From the NCBI RefSeq assembly GCF_050948215.1, contig NC_135151.1:10890220-10954219 (forward strand): 64,000 bases of DNA, in the 5' to 3' direction. This DNA comes from Halictus rubicundus (Eukaryota > Arthropoda > Insecta > Hymenoptera > Halictidae). This document shows positions 25,027 through 36,100 of the stretch, in pieces. A program made the position numbers and the translations under genes. Within the stretch, counting starts at the first letter, position 1, and every line of letters starts with the position of its first letter. A model generated the notes under the pieces. That model made no database searches. It was given only the letters and a program-made list of their open reading frames with translations, and was not told the origin of the DNA.

Positions 25027-27723
25027 ATGGAGCTACTCATGCAAGTGGTGCCATTTTTCTTAGGTAAGCCAGTCGAAAGCCGGTGCGTAGTCGGGCCGGT
25101 GGGCCTTCCCTCAGTATCCGATGGCGGGTCGTGTCGTGTGTCGTGTCGACACCCGGGTGTCGGATGCCCCGTGAAGCCGATCGCTCGTCCACAATGAAAT
25201 CTTCTCTCGATCTTTTCCGACTCGAATCGGCCAAATGGAGTACGCGGGATCCGTGCTCGTTCCCGTTCGGCGTGGCTGTCGAAACGAAAAGATAAAGAGC
25301 AAACAGACAGACACACACTCACACACACGCGCAGGCGCACGCACACGCACGCGCACGGGAGAGCCTCGGGGGCACACAAGGTGCGTCCGCGTGACACCTC
25401 ATTCAAGACACTACCGACCACCTCTAATCGGCCTATTCAATCCTGGCAATCATTCAATTGAATGGCTACCGGTCGCGTGGGTCCCGTATACGTAGCGAAT
25501 CGTCCCTCGGATGGCTATTGACGTGTTCGCGCGACCTACATCTTCGCCGGTGATGCGATGCGATGATTTCTTTGATGCGGGAACACGTTTTTCAGTGGCA
25601 CGTGTCCCCGTCGAACAACCATGGGCCCACGGACCGGTCTACACGTTCCGTGTCGAGGTGAACTCGACGGCGATCCCGCGGGACGCTGTTCACAGTTTCC
25701 GTTTGAACATCGCGACCACCCTTGTCTGCCAACCGAAAGGCGTCACCGTGCTCAGCTGCTACTTCAAGAACTCGATGACGGACAGCTTCTTCACGAGCAG
25801 CCTCGACCCAAACGTACCCGGCAGCCCCGTCAACGCTAGAACCCCGCAGAAGGCGTACGAGATCTACGAGGATCAGTTCGAGATCAATTTCGCGACGCAG
25901 GGTCTGGATAGTTACCTGGTCAACGAGGACATTCAGCCCCGCGAGCTGGACATGATCCGAGCGATCATCGACCAGCTGAACATCGGAAACGTCGCTACCG
26001 ATTACGATTACAACTACCATATAATGGAGAACTTCACGCAAGGCATCTGCGACACCCATCTGATCGTCAAGAATGACAAGAGCTATCAACGGCCGTGGAC
26101 CCTTCCTGATTATCTGCTGCGCAATCTGGCGCACGAGTTCACTTACTTCACCTTGGCGTGGATATGGAAGATCAGGGACATGGGCGCGTGCACGCACAAG
26201 GTGCCGTACTTCTTCGGGTACGCTGGCAGCCACGAGGATCTTGCTATTAGCCCGGTAAATATGCGTCGGCGCTTATTCGATAATAATTAGACCGTGGACC
26301 TTTGTGGCAGAACAAGGGTCGAGTTGTACTCGTCAGTGTCTCGGGGTCCCTGATAGAGTTTGACTGACCTGCTTTTTTATGTAGCCTACTACAGTGTTGA
26401 CTCGATATATGTCCAAAACACGGGTCTGGCCAGGGACATACAGTGTGTCCCACGAGCTCTGTCCACTTGCATATCTTGGTTATTTCAAACAATACGAGAA
26501 AATGTTAGTTACAGAAGTTGTAGAGTTTAAGAAGATATAGAGAAGCGTAGAGAAGATATAGAGGTCACCTTTGTTTTTTTAAATGGAATGTCCAACTTTT
26601 TATGCTCGATTTCGATAGATTGCCGTATTCTGAGTATAAAACTACTAAAGCGTATTTGTCCTAAAACTTACCGTTGTTGAGTATTTGACTGTTTCCATTC
26701 TATTACTTTCATTATGTAAACATTGGTAGGCTTTCGGCGTCTCTCAGTGTCAGTCAGTTTCTCAGTTAATGAGCATAAGATAGTCAATATAAAATTTTCA
26801 TTCGAAGAACAATTAATGATGCCTCTAATTTATGAAGAAAGTAAGAGAAACGCAATTGTGGCTCGAAGTTTGTACGGTGAAAGATATCCAAACCGCATAT
26901 GCCCTTCATACAAGATTTTTGAAAGATTGTGTACAAAATTAAAAGAGACTGGAAGTCTCACTATGTCTACACCGAAGACACTTACTGAATAAAAGGAGAG
27001 GAAGGCAACGCTCGATGTTGCCTCGGTGTGGATCGAATCGGTGTGGATCGAAGTCAATAGTGACAACAGAGAGGAAATGAGAGTGCTCACGCCCGGGATT
27101 TTAATATCCCCGGTATAGTGCTGCCCCCTAGTCTAATTTTTAGCCTGGACCAGAACCTGCATCATCTTTTTAGCCTGGACCAGAACTGATAATGTCAGAG
27201 TGGATGCTACTTCTATATTAAAAGAGGCTCCTCTATGTAGATTCTGATCCAGCCTAAAAGATGATGCAGGTTTTAATACAGGCTAAAAAGATAATGCAGG
27301 TTCTGGTCCAGGCTAAAAAGATGACGCAGGAAAAGTGGGGACACTAAAACCCCGAGCGTGAGCACTCTCATTTCCTCTCCGGTGACAAGCTCGATTGAAC
27401 ATTGAACGACCTGTGCATTCAGTGTTTAATTGTTCTTTTGTTTGCAGACGTCGTCGGAGAGTCGGATCGTGATCACCTCCACCGAATTCCTGTCGGGAAC
27501 GAGGAACGTGATAAAACTGAATAAAGGACGGGAATCCGTGATACTTGATGAGAACATAACCTTATGGTTGGAGTCGATTACGCCCGCGAAGCAGGACCCA
27601 CCGGAAGTCAGAGATCCCGAGGAGGTCAGCATGTTCATAGGAGACTGGATGATGGACGATAGCGACGAGGTCGAGTCTTCGATAGAAGACTCCCAGGCAG
27701 ACTACATCTGGATAGGGACTTAA
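25027..27723 (+). CDS. V2: vitellogenin-like protein, N-terminal domain only
   Basis: Exons 25027-25063, 25596-26254 and 27448-27723, phases 1 and 0, give 323 aa. I chose the ATG at 25027 because its distance to the TATA box matches the other copies; an in-frame ATG at 25009 would add six residues. Exon 1 (MELLMQVVPFFL) is a signal peptide. Its donor, GTAAGC, is the only simple consensus exon-1 donor in the array. Exon 2 has WAHGPVYTFRV, the C-x9-C pair (CQPKGVTVLSC), GICDTH, and GACTHKVPYFFGYAGS, the last resembling the NCDQRINYHFG stretch of vitellogenin. Exon 3 begins SSESRIVITS, very close to SSTSRIVISES of honey bee vitellogenin as I remember it. The tail is acidic (DSDEVESSIEDSQAD) and unique to this copy. 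Secretion is expected; function unknown. A polyadenylation signal lies at 27891-27896. Confidence 0.78.
25302..25358 (+). repeat. CA/CG-rich microsatellite in V2 intron 1
   Basis: Imperfect (CA)n with CGCA interruptions. Confidence 0.8.
26392..26449. mobile_element. Family-A MITE remnant
   Basis: CAGTGTTGACTCGATATATG followed by the family-A interior (ACACGGGTCTGGCC). Internally deleted; lies in V2 intron 2. Confidence 0.55.
26723..26992 (+). pseudogene. Transposon-derived helix-turn-helix fragment (DUF4817-like)
   Basis: An 89-codon frame contains EESKRNAIVARSLYGERYPN followed by RICPSYKIFERLCTKLKETGSL. This is the pattern of the short N-terminal HTH domain found in many insect transposon-linked proteins (Y-x-E-R-(Y/F)-P-x-R ... 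F-x-R-L ... L-x-E-T-G-S). The frame ends soon after, with no catalytic domain. It lies in V2 intron 2 on the same strand. I read it as a truncated mobile-element gene, not part of V2. Confidence 0.6.
27069..27382. mobile_element. MITE with ~45-bp inverted ends in V2 intron 2
   Basis: Both ends carry GAGAGGAAATGAGAGTGCTC in opposite orientation (27070 and 27378 inward). The interior contains further direct and inverted copies of AGCCTGGACCAGAAC. It sits 66 bp before V2 exon 3. Confidence 0.8.
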
Positions 27724-27890
27724 ACGAGAGGATACCGGGTCGCTTCGTTTCCACAGTAGGCTATGAGATCTACGCTATGTAATAACAGTGATGAGAAGAA
27801 ATTCAGTTCGAAACGATATAGGACCGACATGACACTGTGCCGATCACTATTGTTGTAAATAGTGTAATTGTACGACCGCACGATTCTATG

Positions 27891-27896
27891 AATAAA
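27891..27896 (+). promoter_or_regulatory. Polyadenylation signal of V2
   Basis: AATAAA, about 170 bp after the V2 stop codon. Confidence 0.5.
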
Positions 27897-27939
27897 ATGG
27901 AGAAACCTCTCGTTTTTAATACGCCAATCTGGGAAAGTA

Positions 27940-28147
27940 CAGTGAATTCTCGATATATGTCAACAACGTGGGTCTTGCCAGCGTCGTGTATCGTACAGGA
28001 GACATACCTGAGCCGTGTTATGTTTACAGTTCTTGTCCGAGGCCTCTCGAGCTTCGTGACCCTTCATGGGGTATACTCCGCGGTAGTGGGGATAATTCTA
28101 CGAAGTTTATCGTCCAGGTCTTGGCGACATATATCGAGAATTCACTG
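27940..28147. mobile_element. Family-A MITE, best-preserved copy
   Basis: 208 bp. The left end CAGTGAATTCTCGATATATG and the right end are exact inverted repeats over 23 bp, with TA on both sides (TA target-site duplication, as in Tc1/mariner). No coding capacity. Confidence 0.9.
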
Positions 28148-29739
28148 TACTGCATCCAGCGAAACGTATTCGATCGAAAAAGTTAAGCGTCTTTTATAAG
28201 AGTTAGTCGTATATTAGTCATCATGGTAAATACGTTTACTGGCTTTTTTTAAATTAAATGCTAATTTACAATGCACTCTACTTAACAGATACAGGGCAAT
28301 AGATGTAAAGCAACGTTCCGAGATTCAAGATCGAATTTCTCAACTTTAATATATTAAAGATATAATGTATAATTAAATATATAATTCAAAATTGACTATA
28401 GCCATTATGGCAAATTTTATTATATACAGTGGGTGATCGAATTAGTAGGGCCACAATACGAAAAATATATTTATTGTACACGTGGCGAATAAACTTACAG
28501 TATTACTAAATGCGTATTTGCAAGCATCAACATTCTATAAATAATAAGAAGAATTCAGTATAGATCATTATATTGTCATTTTAAATATTGATTGTTATCA
28601 CCCACAAAAAGTATCCATACTTGTCCTGTAGAGGCTAATATAAATTTTTACAATATTTTAAACAATAATACAGTATTATGTATTGTCAATTATTTTCTTT
28701 TTAGTAGCCAAGTGTAGCATTGCAAGTGGCATTTCAATACTACCTTCAACGTTTTCGTTTCCATCGAGATGTTATGAAACTAATGAAGTTATGAAAATAA
28801 TACATTTCTAAAATGAATTTAAAAAATGTACAACATGGATTCAAAAATATTCGAATGAAGAAGCTAATAATAATACTTCTATAAATATCGCAAAATGATA
28901 GGATAATAATTTAGTATATTAAACAAAATGTATGTCTTCCCCAAAAACTTATTGTACAATTAAATATGACTACTACTAATAATTTTATACTAGTGAAAAC
29001 AATGTGCAGTACTTTGATCGATGGAAATTTTGTTACCTCCGATCACCTACGCTAATAATTGCAATGCAATCTTTAGTTATTAAAGAAACGACTAACAACA
29101 AATAATACACCGTTACTGTTGAATAATAAATATTCATTTCCAAGCCAGGATTGCGTTTGAAAAAACAGCATTTACACATCAATTTATACAGCAACAGTAT
29201 TTATACATCAGCCCAATACTTGGATAGTGTCTCGTCCAAACAGTTTTCATTAATTAACACACTAAATCCATCACGATGGGATAACCGCTTTTCTATTTTA
29301 CAATTATTCAGTTCATAAAAACGCTTGTAAGGTAAACCACACAGGTCACTTAAAGTTCTTGTACCCTAATTTCAAATATTTGTACATAACATATCTTTTT
29401 ATACTTTTTCTTTTTTTTTAGTAAATACAGTTCTAGAATCAATGTCCACAAATCTGCTGTTAATGGGACAAAAACGAAAAAATAAGATCTATTAAGATTT
29501 CTTGAATTGATTAATACGGACCGTTATGCATTTATGCAGGATCTGGATTTTAAGTAAACAAAACTACGCAATGCACTTTCATCTTTATTTCTGCTCGCAC
29601 ATCTGTTTCTTATAGCACATACTATTCGAGAATCTCTAGAAATCGGAATAAACACATTCTTATTATTTTTAAAGTGTAATATAGAATAGTCACATTTTGG
29701 TCATCCGCATATTTAGTGTCAAACATCGGTTGCATCTAG

Positions 29740-29988
29740 TTTGAAGCGAACGTTTTGCTCGGACACGCAACGCGCATTACCCGGAAGCAAGGATATCGTG
29801 ACATGATCGCGGAGAACGTCTCAGAAAGTGACGATCCAAACGAGACAAGTCTGACCTTTAGTATTAACTGCGTTAACAAGTTCAATGGAATAACACTTCG
29901 ACAACACGAGCCACTCATAGTACAGATTACGGTCACGATTTACGGTAAAGATTACATAGTAACTAAACTCCTTTCAATTACAGACTAA
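29740..29988 (+). other. Exon-like open frame, possible orphan last exon of an array member
   Basis: An 83-codon frame runs from an acceptor-like TGCATCTAG to TAA. Its phase (0) and length (249 nt) fall within the range of the last exons of V1, V2, V4 and V5 (231-276 nt). It reads like beta-strand-rich protein (NETSLTFSINCVNKFNG, PLIVQITVTIYGKDYIV). It lacks the SRI/TKI start motif of the other last exons, and no exon 1 or 2 is visible upstream. It could be a relic of a lost copy, an exon of another gene, or chance. Confidence 0.3.
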
Positions 29989-30686
29989 TTATTCTATTTA
30001 TTTGCGGTATGGACACATGATTATTCAAAATGATCAAGCGTAATTCCTACCAAGGCGTCTTCAAACACCTTTTCAAATTTTAAATAAAAATTGATTGGGT
30101 ACACAAAGACGCATAAAGGGAAACGGTTCAATAAATCTACATAAAAAATAGTTCGTAATAGGTATATATAAAACCACGGTAGAAATAGTATTAATATTAT
30201 AATATTTATATCGTTGCAAAAATTTAATGCACTTTCCCTGCACAAATTTAGCTACCACTATAGCGTTAGTCTCAATTTTCCGCAAAAATCTCGGAAACTA
30301 AACGAGACCGTCACTAACATACAAAAAGAAAAGGATTGTCCACAATGTCGATTTTTGGAAAACATACATAAAACGTCAAAAGCAGAGGATAGATAGCTTT
30401 TTTGCATTTTCGCCTGTTTCTAAAATTAGTCAATTGTACGATAACAGCTGAAGCTCTACCAATTTTCCCAGAAGTTTTCGAAGAAATTTTGTGCCCCCAT
30501 TACTCCCGTCCACAAAGCAAAGTGGAAAAATCATGTGACCACTTACGTATACGCGTGTGTACGCGTGTGTACGCACCTTCAGCTACGCCGGAAACGGCAT
30601 AGGATCACGTTGCATCAAGAGACAGGACCGAGCTCGAAGACGAAGACGGCACGTGTGCATCGTAATCTTTTCATTGTGGACACCTT

Positions 30687-30692
30687 TATAAA
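30687..30692 (+). promoter_or_regulatory. TATA box of V3
   Basis: TATAAA, 59 bp before the V3 ATG; identical surroundings to V5. Confidence 0.6.
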
Positions 30693-30745
30693 GGAGCTTT
30701 CGACCGCAAGGAGGGCAATTCTATAGTTAAACACGCAGTAACAAC

Positions 30746-32222
30746 ATGAACTTCGTATTAATTCCATTCTTTCTAGGTCCGTAAGCCCATTCATTTTAAT
30801 CAGTTTTCAAGCCTACGCTTATCGCGGCGACTCCTCGCGCGTTCGGTTATGATTGGCAAACACTTTTTGCGACAATACGGGGGCAACAGCTTAAACTTTC
30901 GTTAATCGCTTGAAATCTCTCGATACAGTCCCATCGCATCGTCGTGCTTCGCTCAAAGACTAACTAGGGTGACCTGTTTACTGAATGAACACTTGAGCTG
31001 CATGTCTGTTGAAATTATTATTGGCAAATTGTTGTTTAATTTATTGAATGATATTTCTGTAGAAGGAATGCGTCATTGTTAAGATCTTACATTCCGCAAC
31101 ACAATTCTAACAATATTTTGTGGTTGTAGCTTGTATTAAAAATTTGACGTAGGATTAAACGAAAAATGGGCGAGATGAGCAATAAATGATCAATTTTTAA
31201 TACATGAACAGAGGTATCGTAGGACCAATGAACCATTATAAAATTGTTATTCTCACGGAAACAATACTTACCTCGAATACTCGAGATATTCTAATAACTG
31301 CTGAATAAATGTATGTAGTGCCAAATAGATTAAAAGAAGAAGTGGATCTGTTTTCAGCTAGACATCTCCGAACTAACACTAGAATTACTGTATAAATTTC
31401 AACACGAAGAGGGTGTCGTAAATATTATTTTTCCACTTAATACGAATCATGTTCGCTGCGAAATATTCACGTGGCAGGTCACCTTATGCTTGCATCCAGC
31501 TTTGTTCTTCTTTTAGAAAATTATACAAATGCTCAAATTAATTCGAATACCACGATGTCATTAACGCGAAGAATGGTCGTCATTTGTTATAAACCATGCA
31601 CCACTTGATTGATTATTCTGTTGCCGAAACAAATGACAAACGAGTTTTCGACTTACTTCTCAAAACGACGTTAAAATGCACGTTAAAGACACAGAGTGGC
31701 AATAGGTAAGCAATTTTCCTGAATATTAAAAATACTAATCCCGAGTTTCTGACAATTACAGCGGCGAGCGTCATGGTGGACGATCCATCGAAATGGCAGT
31801 ACGGACTGGTTGGCCCATTTCCACGCGAATATCACGTTTAGTTGAGGCACAACGGAGGACTCGATAGAATCAAAAAACCTGTCGACAGTCTTTACTTGTC
31901 GTCAGAGTTCGATAGACGAGTTGATGAGCAGTTCTCCGGTCTTGATGTACAGGCCACAGTTTTTGGTCAAGTTCAACAAGAACGGGATCGAGAACTTGTC
32001 GTTCCAAGTGGTGTTGGCTCGGAAACAGCTATCCTTGATCAGGGCCATCATGATAGAGCTGAGCGTCGGCGTGAACCTGCTGCAGCATGCGAACGCGTTG
32101 TCGGCGTTCGTCGCAAACGAGAATTACATGCTAGGCGATTTCTTGACATTGTTCACCGTTTAGCAGGAAGTGGGTGTGTCCACGTTCTCTAATTTCGACG
32201 AGAAACGCAATTACGAATTGAA
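30746..32222 (+). pseudogene. V3: vitellogenin-like pseudogene, close copy of V5
   Basis: Exon 1 (30746-30776, MNFVLIPFFL) and most of exon 2 (from 31762) match V5. Compared with V5, exon 2 has one inserted base near 31810 (frameshift), a nonsense change Trp to TGA near 31843, loss of the second Cys of the C-x9-C pair (TGC to AGC), a 3-base deletion, and a TAG near 32161. Similarity stops at 32222 where a family-A MITE begins; the rest of exon 2 and exon 3 are missing. The promoter and signal-peptide exon remain intact, so it may still be transcribed. Confidence 0.88.
30966..31484. mobile_element. MITE in V3 intron 1 (ends AGGGTGACCTG)
   Basis: Begins AGGGTGACCTG and ends CAGGTCACCTT, an inverted pair. 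The same insertion at the same place is in V5 (38157-38675), so it predates their duplication or was copied by conversion. A related end lies near 58376. Confidence 0.7.
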
Positions 32223-32435
32223 GATGTTATATGTACTATATATGTCGCCAAGGCCTAGATGATAAACGTCGCGAAATTATCCTTACTGCCGCGGGGTATA
32301 CTCAACGAGGATCCTGGAAGCTCGAGAGGCCTCGAACGGCAAGGAGTATAAACATAGCATGGCTTCAGTATGTCTCCTGGACGATTCAAGACGCTGGCAA
32401 TACCCGTGTTGTTGACATATATCGAGAATTCATTG
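32223..32435. mobile_element. Family-A MITE at the V3 breakpoint
   Basis: The left end is truncated (ACTATATATGTCGCC near 32234) and the right end is intact (GACATATATCGAGAATTC...). It begins exactly where V3-V5 similarity ends. Confidence 0.8.
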
Positions 32436-32822
32436 TACTATCGGGCTGTGAATCAAATTTCAACTACTATCTTATTACTGCGATTATCGATAGGATTTTA
32501 TTAAAACAGAAGAAACTCATCGTCGTATAATCTGAAACGAATTATTTTCAGAATTACTAACATAAACAGAGTCTGACATATTAATAATATAAGAAGTGAT
32601 AAGTTTATGTGAAACTATTAATCTTATGGCCATAAGATTCATTAATAAAAATCGTATATTTTTCGAATGAATGAAACCGAATATGTTACTTTCGTTATTG
32701 CAAAAATTTCTGTAGTGCTCGTTGACGTTGAGCCGCAGCTTAAATGTTACTTGACACACATATGTATATTGATAACAAGATTCAATGAGAATAAAGTAAC
32801 GCAATTGTTCATTGTTACAACG

Positions 32823-33015
32823 GTATCCGTGTCAAACGATCGGAGAGCCGAACGTCGTCACTTTGTTTTGGAAGGATTATTCGAAAATAAAGCAGCTGAT
32901 AAGCAACGAAGCGAAATCATCGAGTTACGCTTCGTTCCCTCCAAGACCGGGATTCCTGGATTATTCGCGAGCTACTATGATAATTATTTCACCGGTGGTG
33001 GGACAGTTTAATTAA
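32823..33015 (+). other. Unexplained coding-like stretch before V4
   Basis: Two overlapping frames are open for over 60 codons here and end at 33011 and 33015. Base composition is less AT-rich than the surroundings. No domain recognised. It lies between the broken end of V3 and the V4 TATA box, so it could be a scrambled remnant of V3. Confidence 0.25.
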
Positions 33016-33044
33016 ATTACGAGGTCGACAGAGTACACCGGTGA

Positions 33045-33050
33045 TATAAA
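33045..33050 (+). promoter_or_regulatory. TATA box of V4
   Basis: TATAAA, 59 bp before the V4 ATG. Confidence 0.7.
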
Positions 33051-33103
33051 AGGACCTCCGTGACGACGAAGAGTGTTAAACCAGTTGAAGGCAGTGCCAC
33101 GAC

Positions 33104-36100
33104 ATGCTCGCCTCATTAATTCCATTCTTCTTAGGTTGGTAAGCCAATTTTCCATTTAGTCGTCGTTATCGTCTACCTCACTAAATCGGACCAGGAACTG
33201 CACACGCGCATGACAAATTACGATTAATTATAACGTTATCTAATGCTACGCTAACGACACAGCTTCCATAATATTTGCTTGCAACACTAATTAGAGGATC
33301 GACAATACTTGTGCCAGGTTCGAGATTAGCTTTTCTGCGCGGTACATCATTGTATGCACACCATTAATTCGAGAGCTTTTTAATCATGAATAGTTTGAAA
33401 ATAATGTTGTTACTAGAAAAATTAGTATTTTCGTCTTTGACTGACTTGAAGAATCACCACTCAAAATATTTGGAAATCCTGTGTATGCAGGGTGTATCGA
33501 AAACCGTGGTACAACCGGCCGATTGGTGATTCTACATGCAAAATTGAGTCGAAAAAAAAAAGAAATAACATTTTTCGTTTGACCCCTCTTTTCCGAGAAA
33601 ATCGAACTAGATACTACGCGTCGATACTACTACTAGACGCGTCTGATCATGACCAACCAATTCTACTTTCTGCATATACCAAAGCACGCGAACCCGACTG
33701 GTCTTTGAACTCGATTTTCTCGAAAAGGAAGTGTCAAGCAAAAAAATGTTACTCCGTTTTTTCGACTTATTTTTGCGCGTAGGCCTACACGCGCCCTAAG
33801 ACAAGCAAAACGTGTTATTTTTCGTAACGCAACAACGATGGACCGTATCTATAAACTATGTTGTATTAATTCAAAAACTGTTTCATATCACGAAATATGT
33901 AATCACGGCCGGAATAGTTTTCAGTTTTGACGTAGACAATTTTTTGATTTTGCATAAAGATCCGCATTGATGATGTATAATTAACGAAGACATGAGTTTT
34001 GTCCAACTTTCTAGCCCGCCGTCAGCAAAATGGTGAGTATGGAAAAAAAAAACTACCACCTACAATGTCCAACATGATTGTTTCAGTGGCCCGCGTGCCT
34101 GTCCACGATACTGTATGGAAGCATGGGCCGGAGTTCGTGTTCGACGTGGAGTTCAACTTCACGTCGATCCCGATGAGCCGCGACGCGGTACACAAGTCGA
34201 ACTACACGGTGATGAACCTCTACTGTAGACCGAAGGGCGATAACTCATTGATCTGCCGCCTGGGCAACTGTCGAGGCCAGAGCATGGACCTGACCAACGA
34301 GAACCAGCTGGACATGTCCGAGGAGATCTATCAACGCTTCTGTGACGCGGACCCGTTCGAGGTCAAGTTCAACGAGCGCGGCATCGAGCATTTGGTTGTC
34401 CACGAGAATCTGCACGTCTCCGTCCTGAACGATCTCAAACTGATCGCCGAATGTTTGAACATTGGCGTCGATCTGAACGGTATCCCCGACGGCACCTTCA
34501 ATGTCCAACAAAACACTACCATTGGGAGGTGCAACCTTAACGTCGGAATCAATCACTATCCGTCGAAGGGGCCGGTGAACAAGATGAGGAATCACCGTTA
34601 CAAGCTCGAACCCTTGCGGCAGCTGAACAAAGTAGCCGAGGAAGCTATAGTGATCCAGAAGACCACCAACCTGAGCGACTGCACCCGCTACGCATCGTTT
34701 TACTTCGGGTCTTATGGAAACACTGTCGTCGAACCGGATCTTCGTTCTCATTTAGTAAGTTCATACTCGAACGGGTAGTTCCCGAAGTCATTTGAAGTAA
34801 CTTTTTCCTTTGCGGAAATGTTCTCCGTGGCTTTGTTAACCCCTTCCCGTGGCATTTAGTTCGACGAAATCCGGGCTCAAACAGTAGGGGTAAACAGACC
34901 AGAATGATGCTCGAAAACTGTTGCAATACTAGCCGAAATGTAAATACCTGTGATACAGTCCTTTGTAAATCATTCCACGATTCTGACTCGTGATGTTTAC
35001 ATTTGGCAGATTTTCAGTCCACCAGTCGTACTCGTGATGTTTACGTTTGTGCCAAAATCTTCATCACGAGTCGGACTCGTTAAAGTACGGGAAGGGGTTA
35101 AGGAGTTATTAACGCAAAACACGGACCAATCAGAGCGCGGTTATAGAGAACTGCTCGGCGACAGGTCCCGATGAGCGTGACGTCGCCGTTGGTCGAGCCA
35201 GAATCTGTCCGCTGTAGCCGCGCTATGATTGGTCCGTGTTTTTCGTTAAGCGAATTCTCTATATATGTCGCCAACGCATGGCCGATAAATGTCGCGAAAT
35301 TATCCCCACTACCGTGGGGTAGAGAGACCTCGGTCGCCGAGGAGTGTAACATAATACGGGTGCAAAAAAAAAGAAAGTTTCGAACGCAAAGAAGGACAGA
35401 GTATGGGAAAGAAAGAGACAGCGAGGGTCGAAGCAACTTTTTCATTATTAATTATTTTTTTATGAGACTGTCACCAATATATTCATGGAATTTTTCTGAT
35501 TAAAATGATACCGAACACGACATGATTCGGATTATAATATTTACACTAATTTTCCGTTAACATAATTGTAATGGAAAGTAACATTCATCGTCCATTACGC
35601 AAGTCAAATATCATCGGAATTATATCATATTTAGTATCATTTTCATTAGAAAAATGCCACGAATATGTTGGTCAAAGTCCCATAAAAAAATAATGAAGAA
35701 TAAAGAAGTTTTGTTGTTGGATTAGTAGTGGTCTCCTGGTCTTACACTGACATACCCGATCCGTGTTATGTTTATACTCATCCGCGACCGAGGCCTGTCC
35801 TACGTTCGGCTCGGATCAAAGAGTGACTCCTGGACGATAAATGACATCAAGACCCGTGTTGTTGACATATATCGAGAATTCACTGTAACTCCGTAACAAA
35901 GCCGTTTCGTAAAAAGGAAAAAGTTACTGCAAATCACCTCGGCAACCACTCCTTTCAAGGTTTGCCGTAAGGGCAAATAAGATGAGTTTTGTGCACAGTA
36001 ATACGAAAATGTTATGTAACGTTCATAAACCTCGGCAGATAATTACACAAACGATTTAAATTACAGGAGAGCACGATCAGCCGCATTTTCATATCGGATG

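Larger units (their letters stand above)
27724..30635. other. V2-V3 spacer
   Basis: Contains V2 3' sequence with AATAAA at 27891-27896, the family-A MITE at 27940-28147 and the exon-like frame at 29740-29988. From 28200 to 29700 the DNA is AT-rich with no gene seen. From about 30300 it shows weak, diverged similarity (roughly 75% by eye) to the stretch before V5. Confidence 0.5.
30636..32222 (+). repeat. Duplicated segment, V3 copy
   Basis: Nearly identical (about 98% by eye) to 37827-39413 at a constant offset of 7191, shifting to 7193 only after small indels in exon 2. Covers TATA box, exon 1, intron 1 with its MITE, and most of exon 2. Confidence 0.9.
34775..35950. mobile_element. Family-B MITE interrupted by three further insertions
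   Basis: Family-B pieces at 34775-34839, 35102-35248 and 35889-35950 join in order to match the intact B copies at 55687 and 57356. The element occupies most of V4 intron 2. Confidence 0.75.

Noticed and set aside
25592..26233. 213-codon antisense frame in V2 exon 2, and similar ones at 20397-20798 and 34245-34751
   Set aside because: Shadows of the vitellogenin-like coding exons; no domain and no splice context.
31842..32192. 116-codon frame in V3 and its twin at 39032-39385
   Set aside because: Off-frame reading of exon 2; the V5 twin shows the correct frame carries the C-x9-C and GDC motifs.
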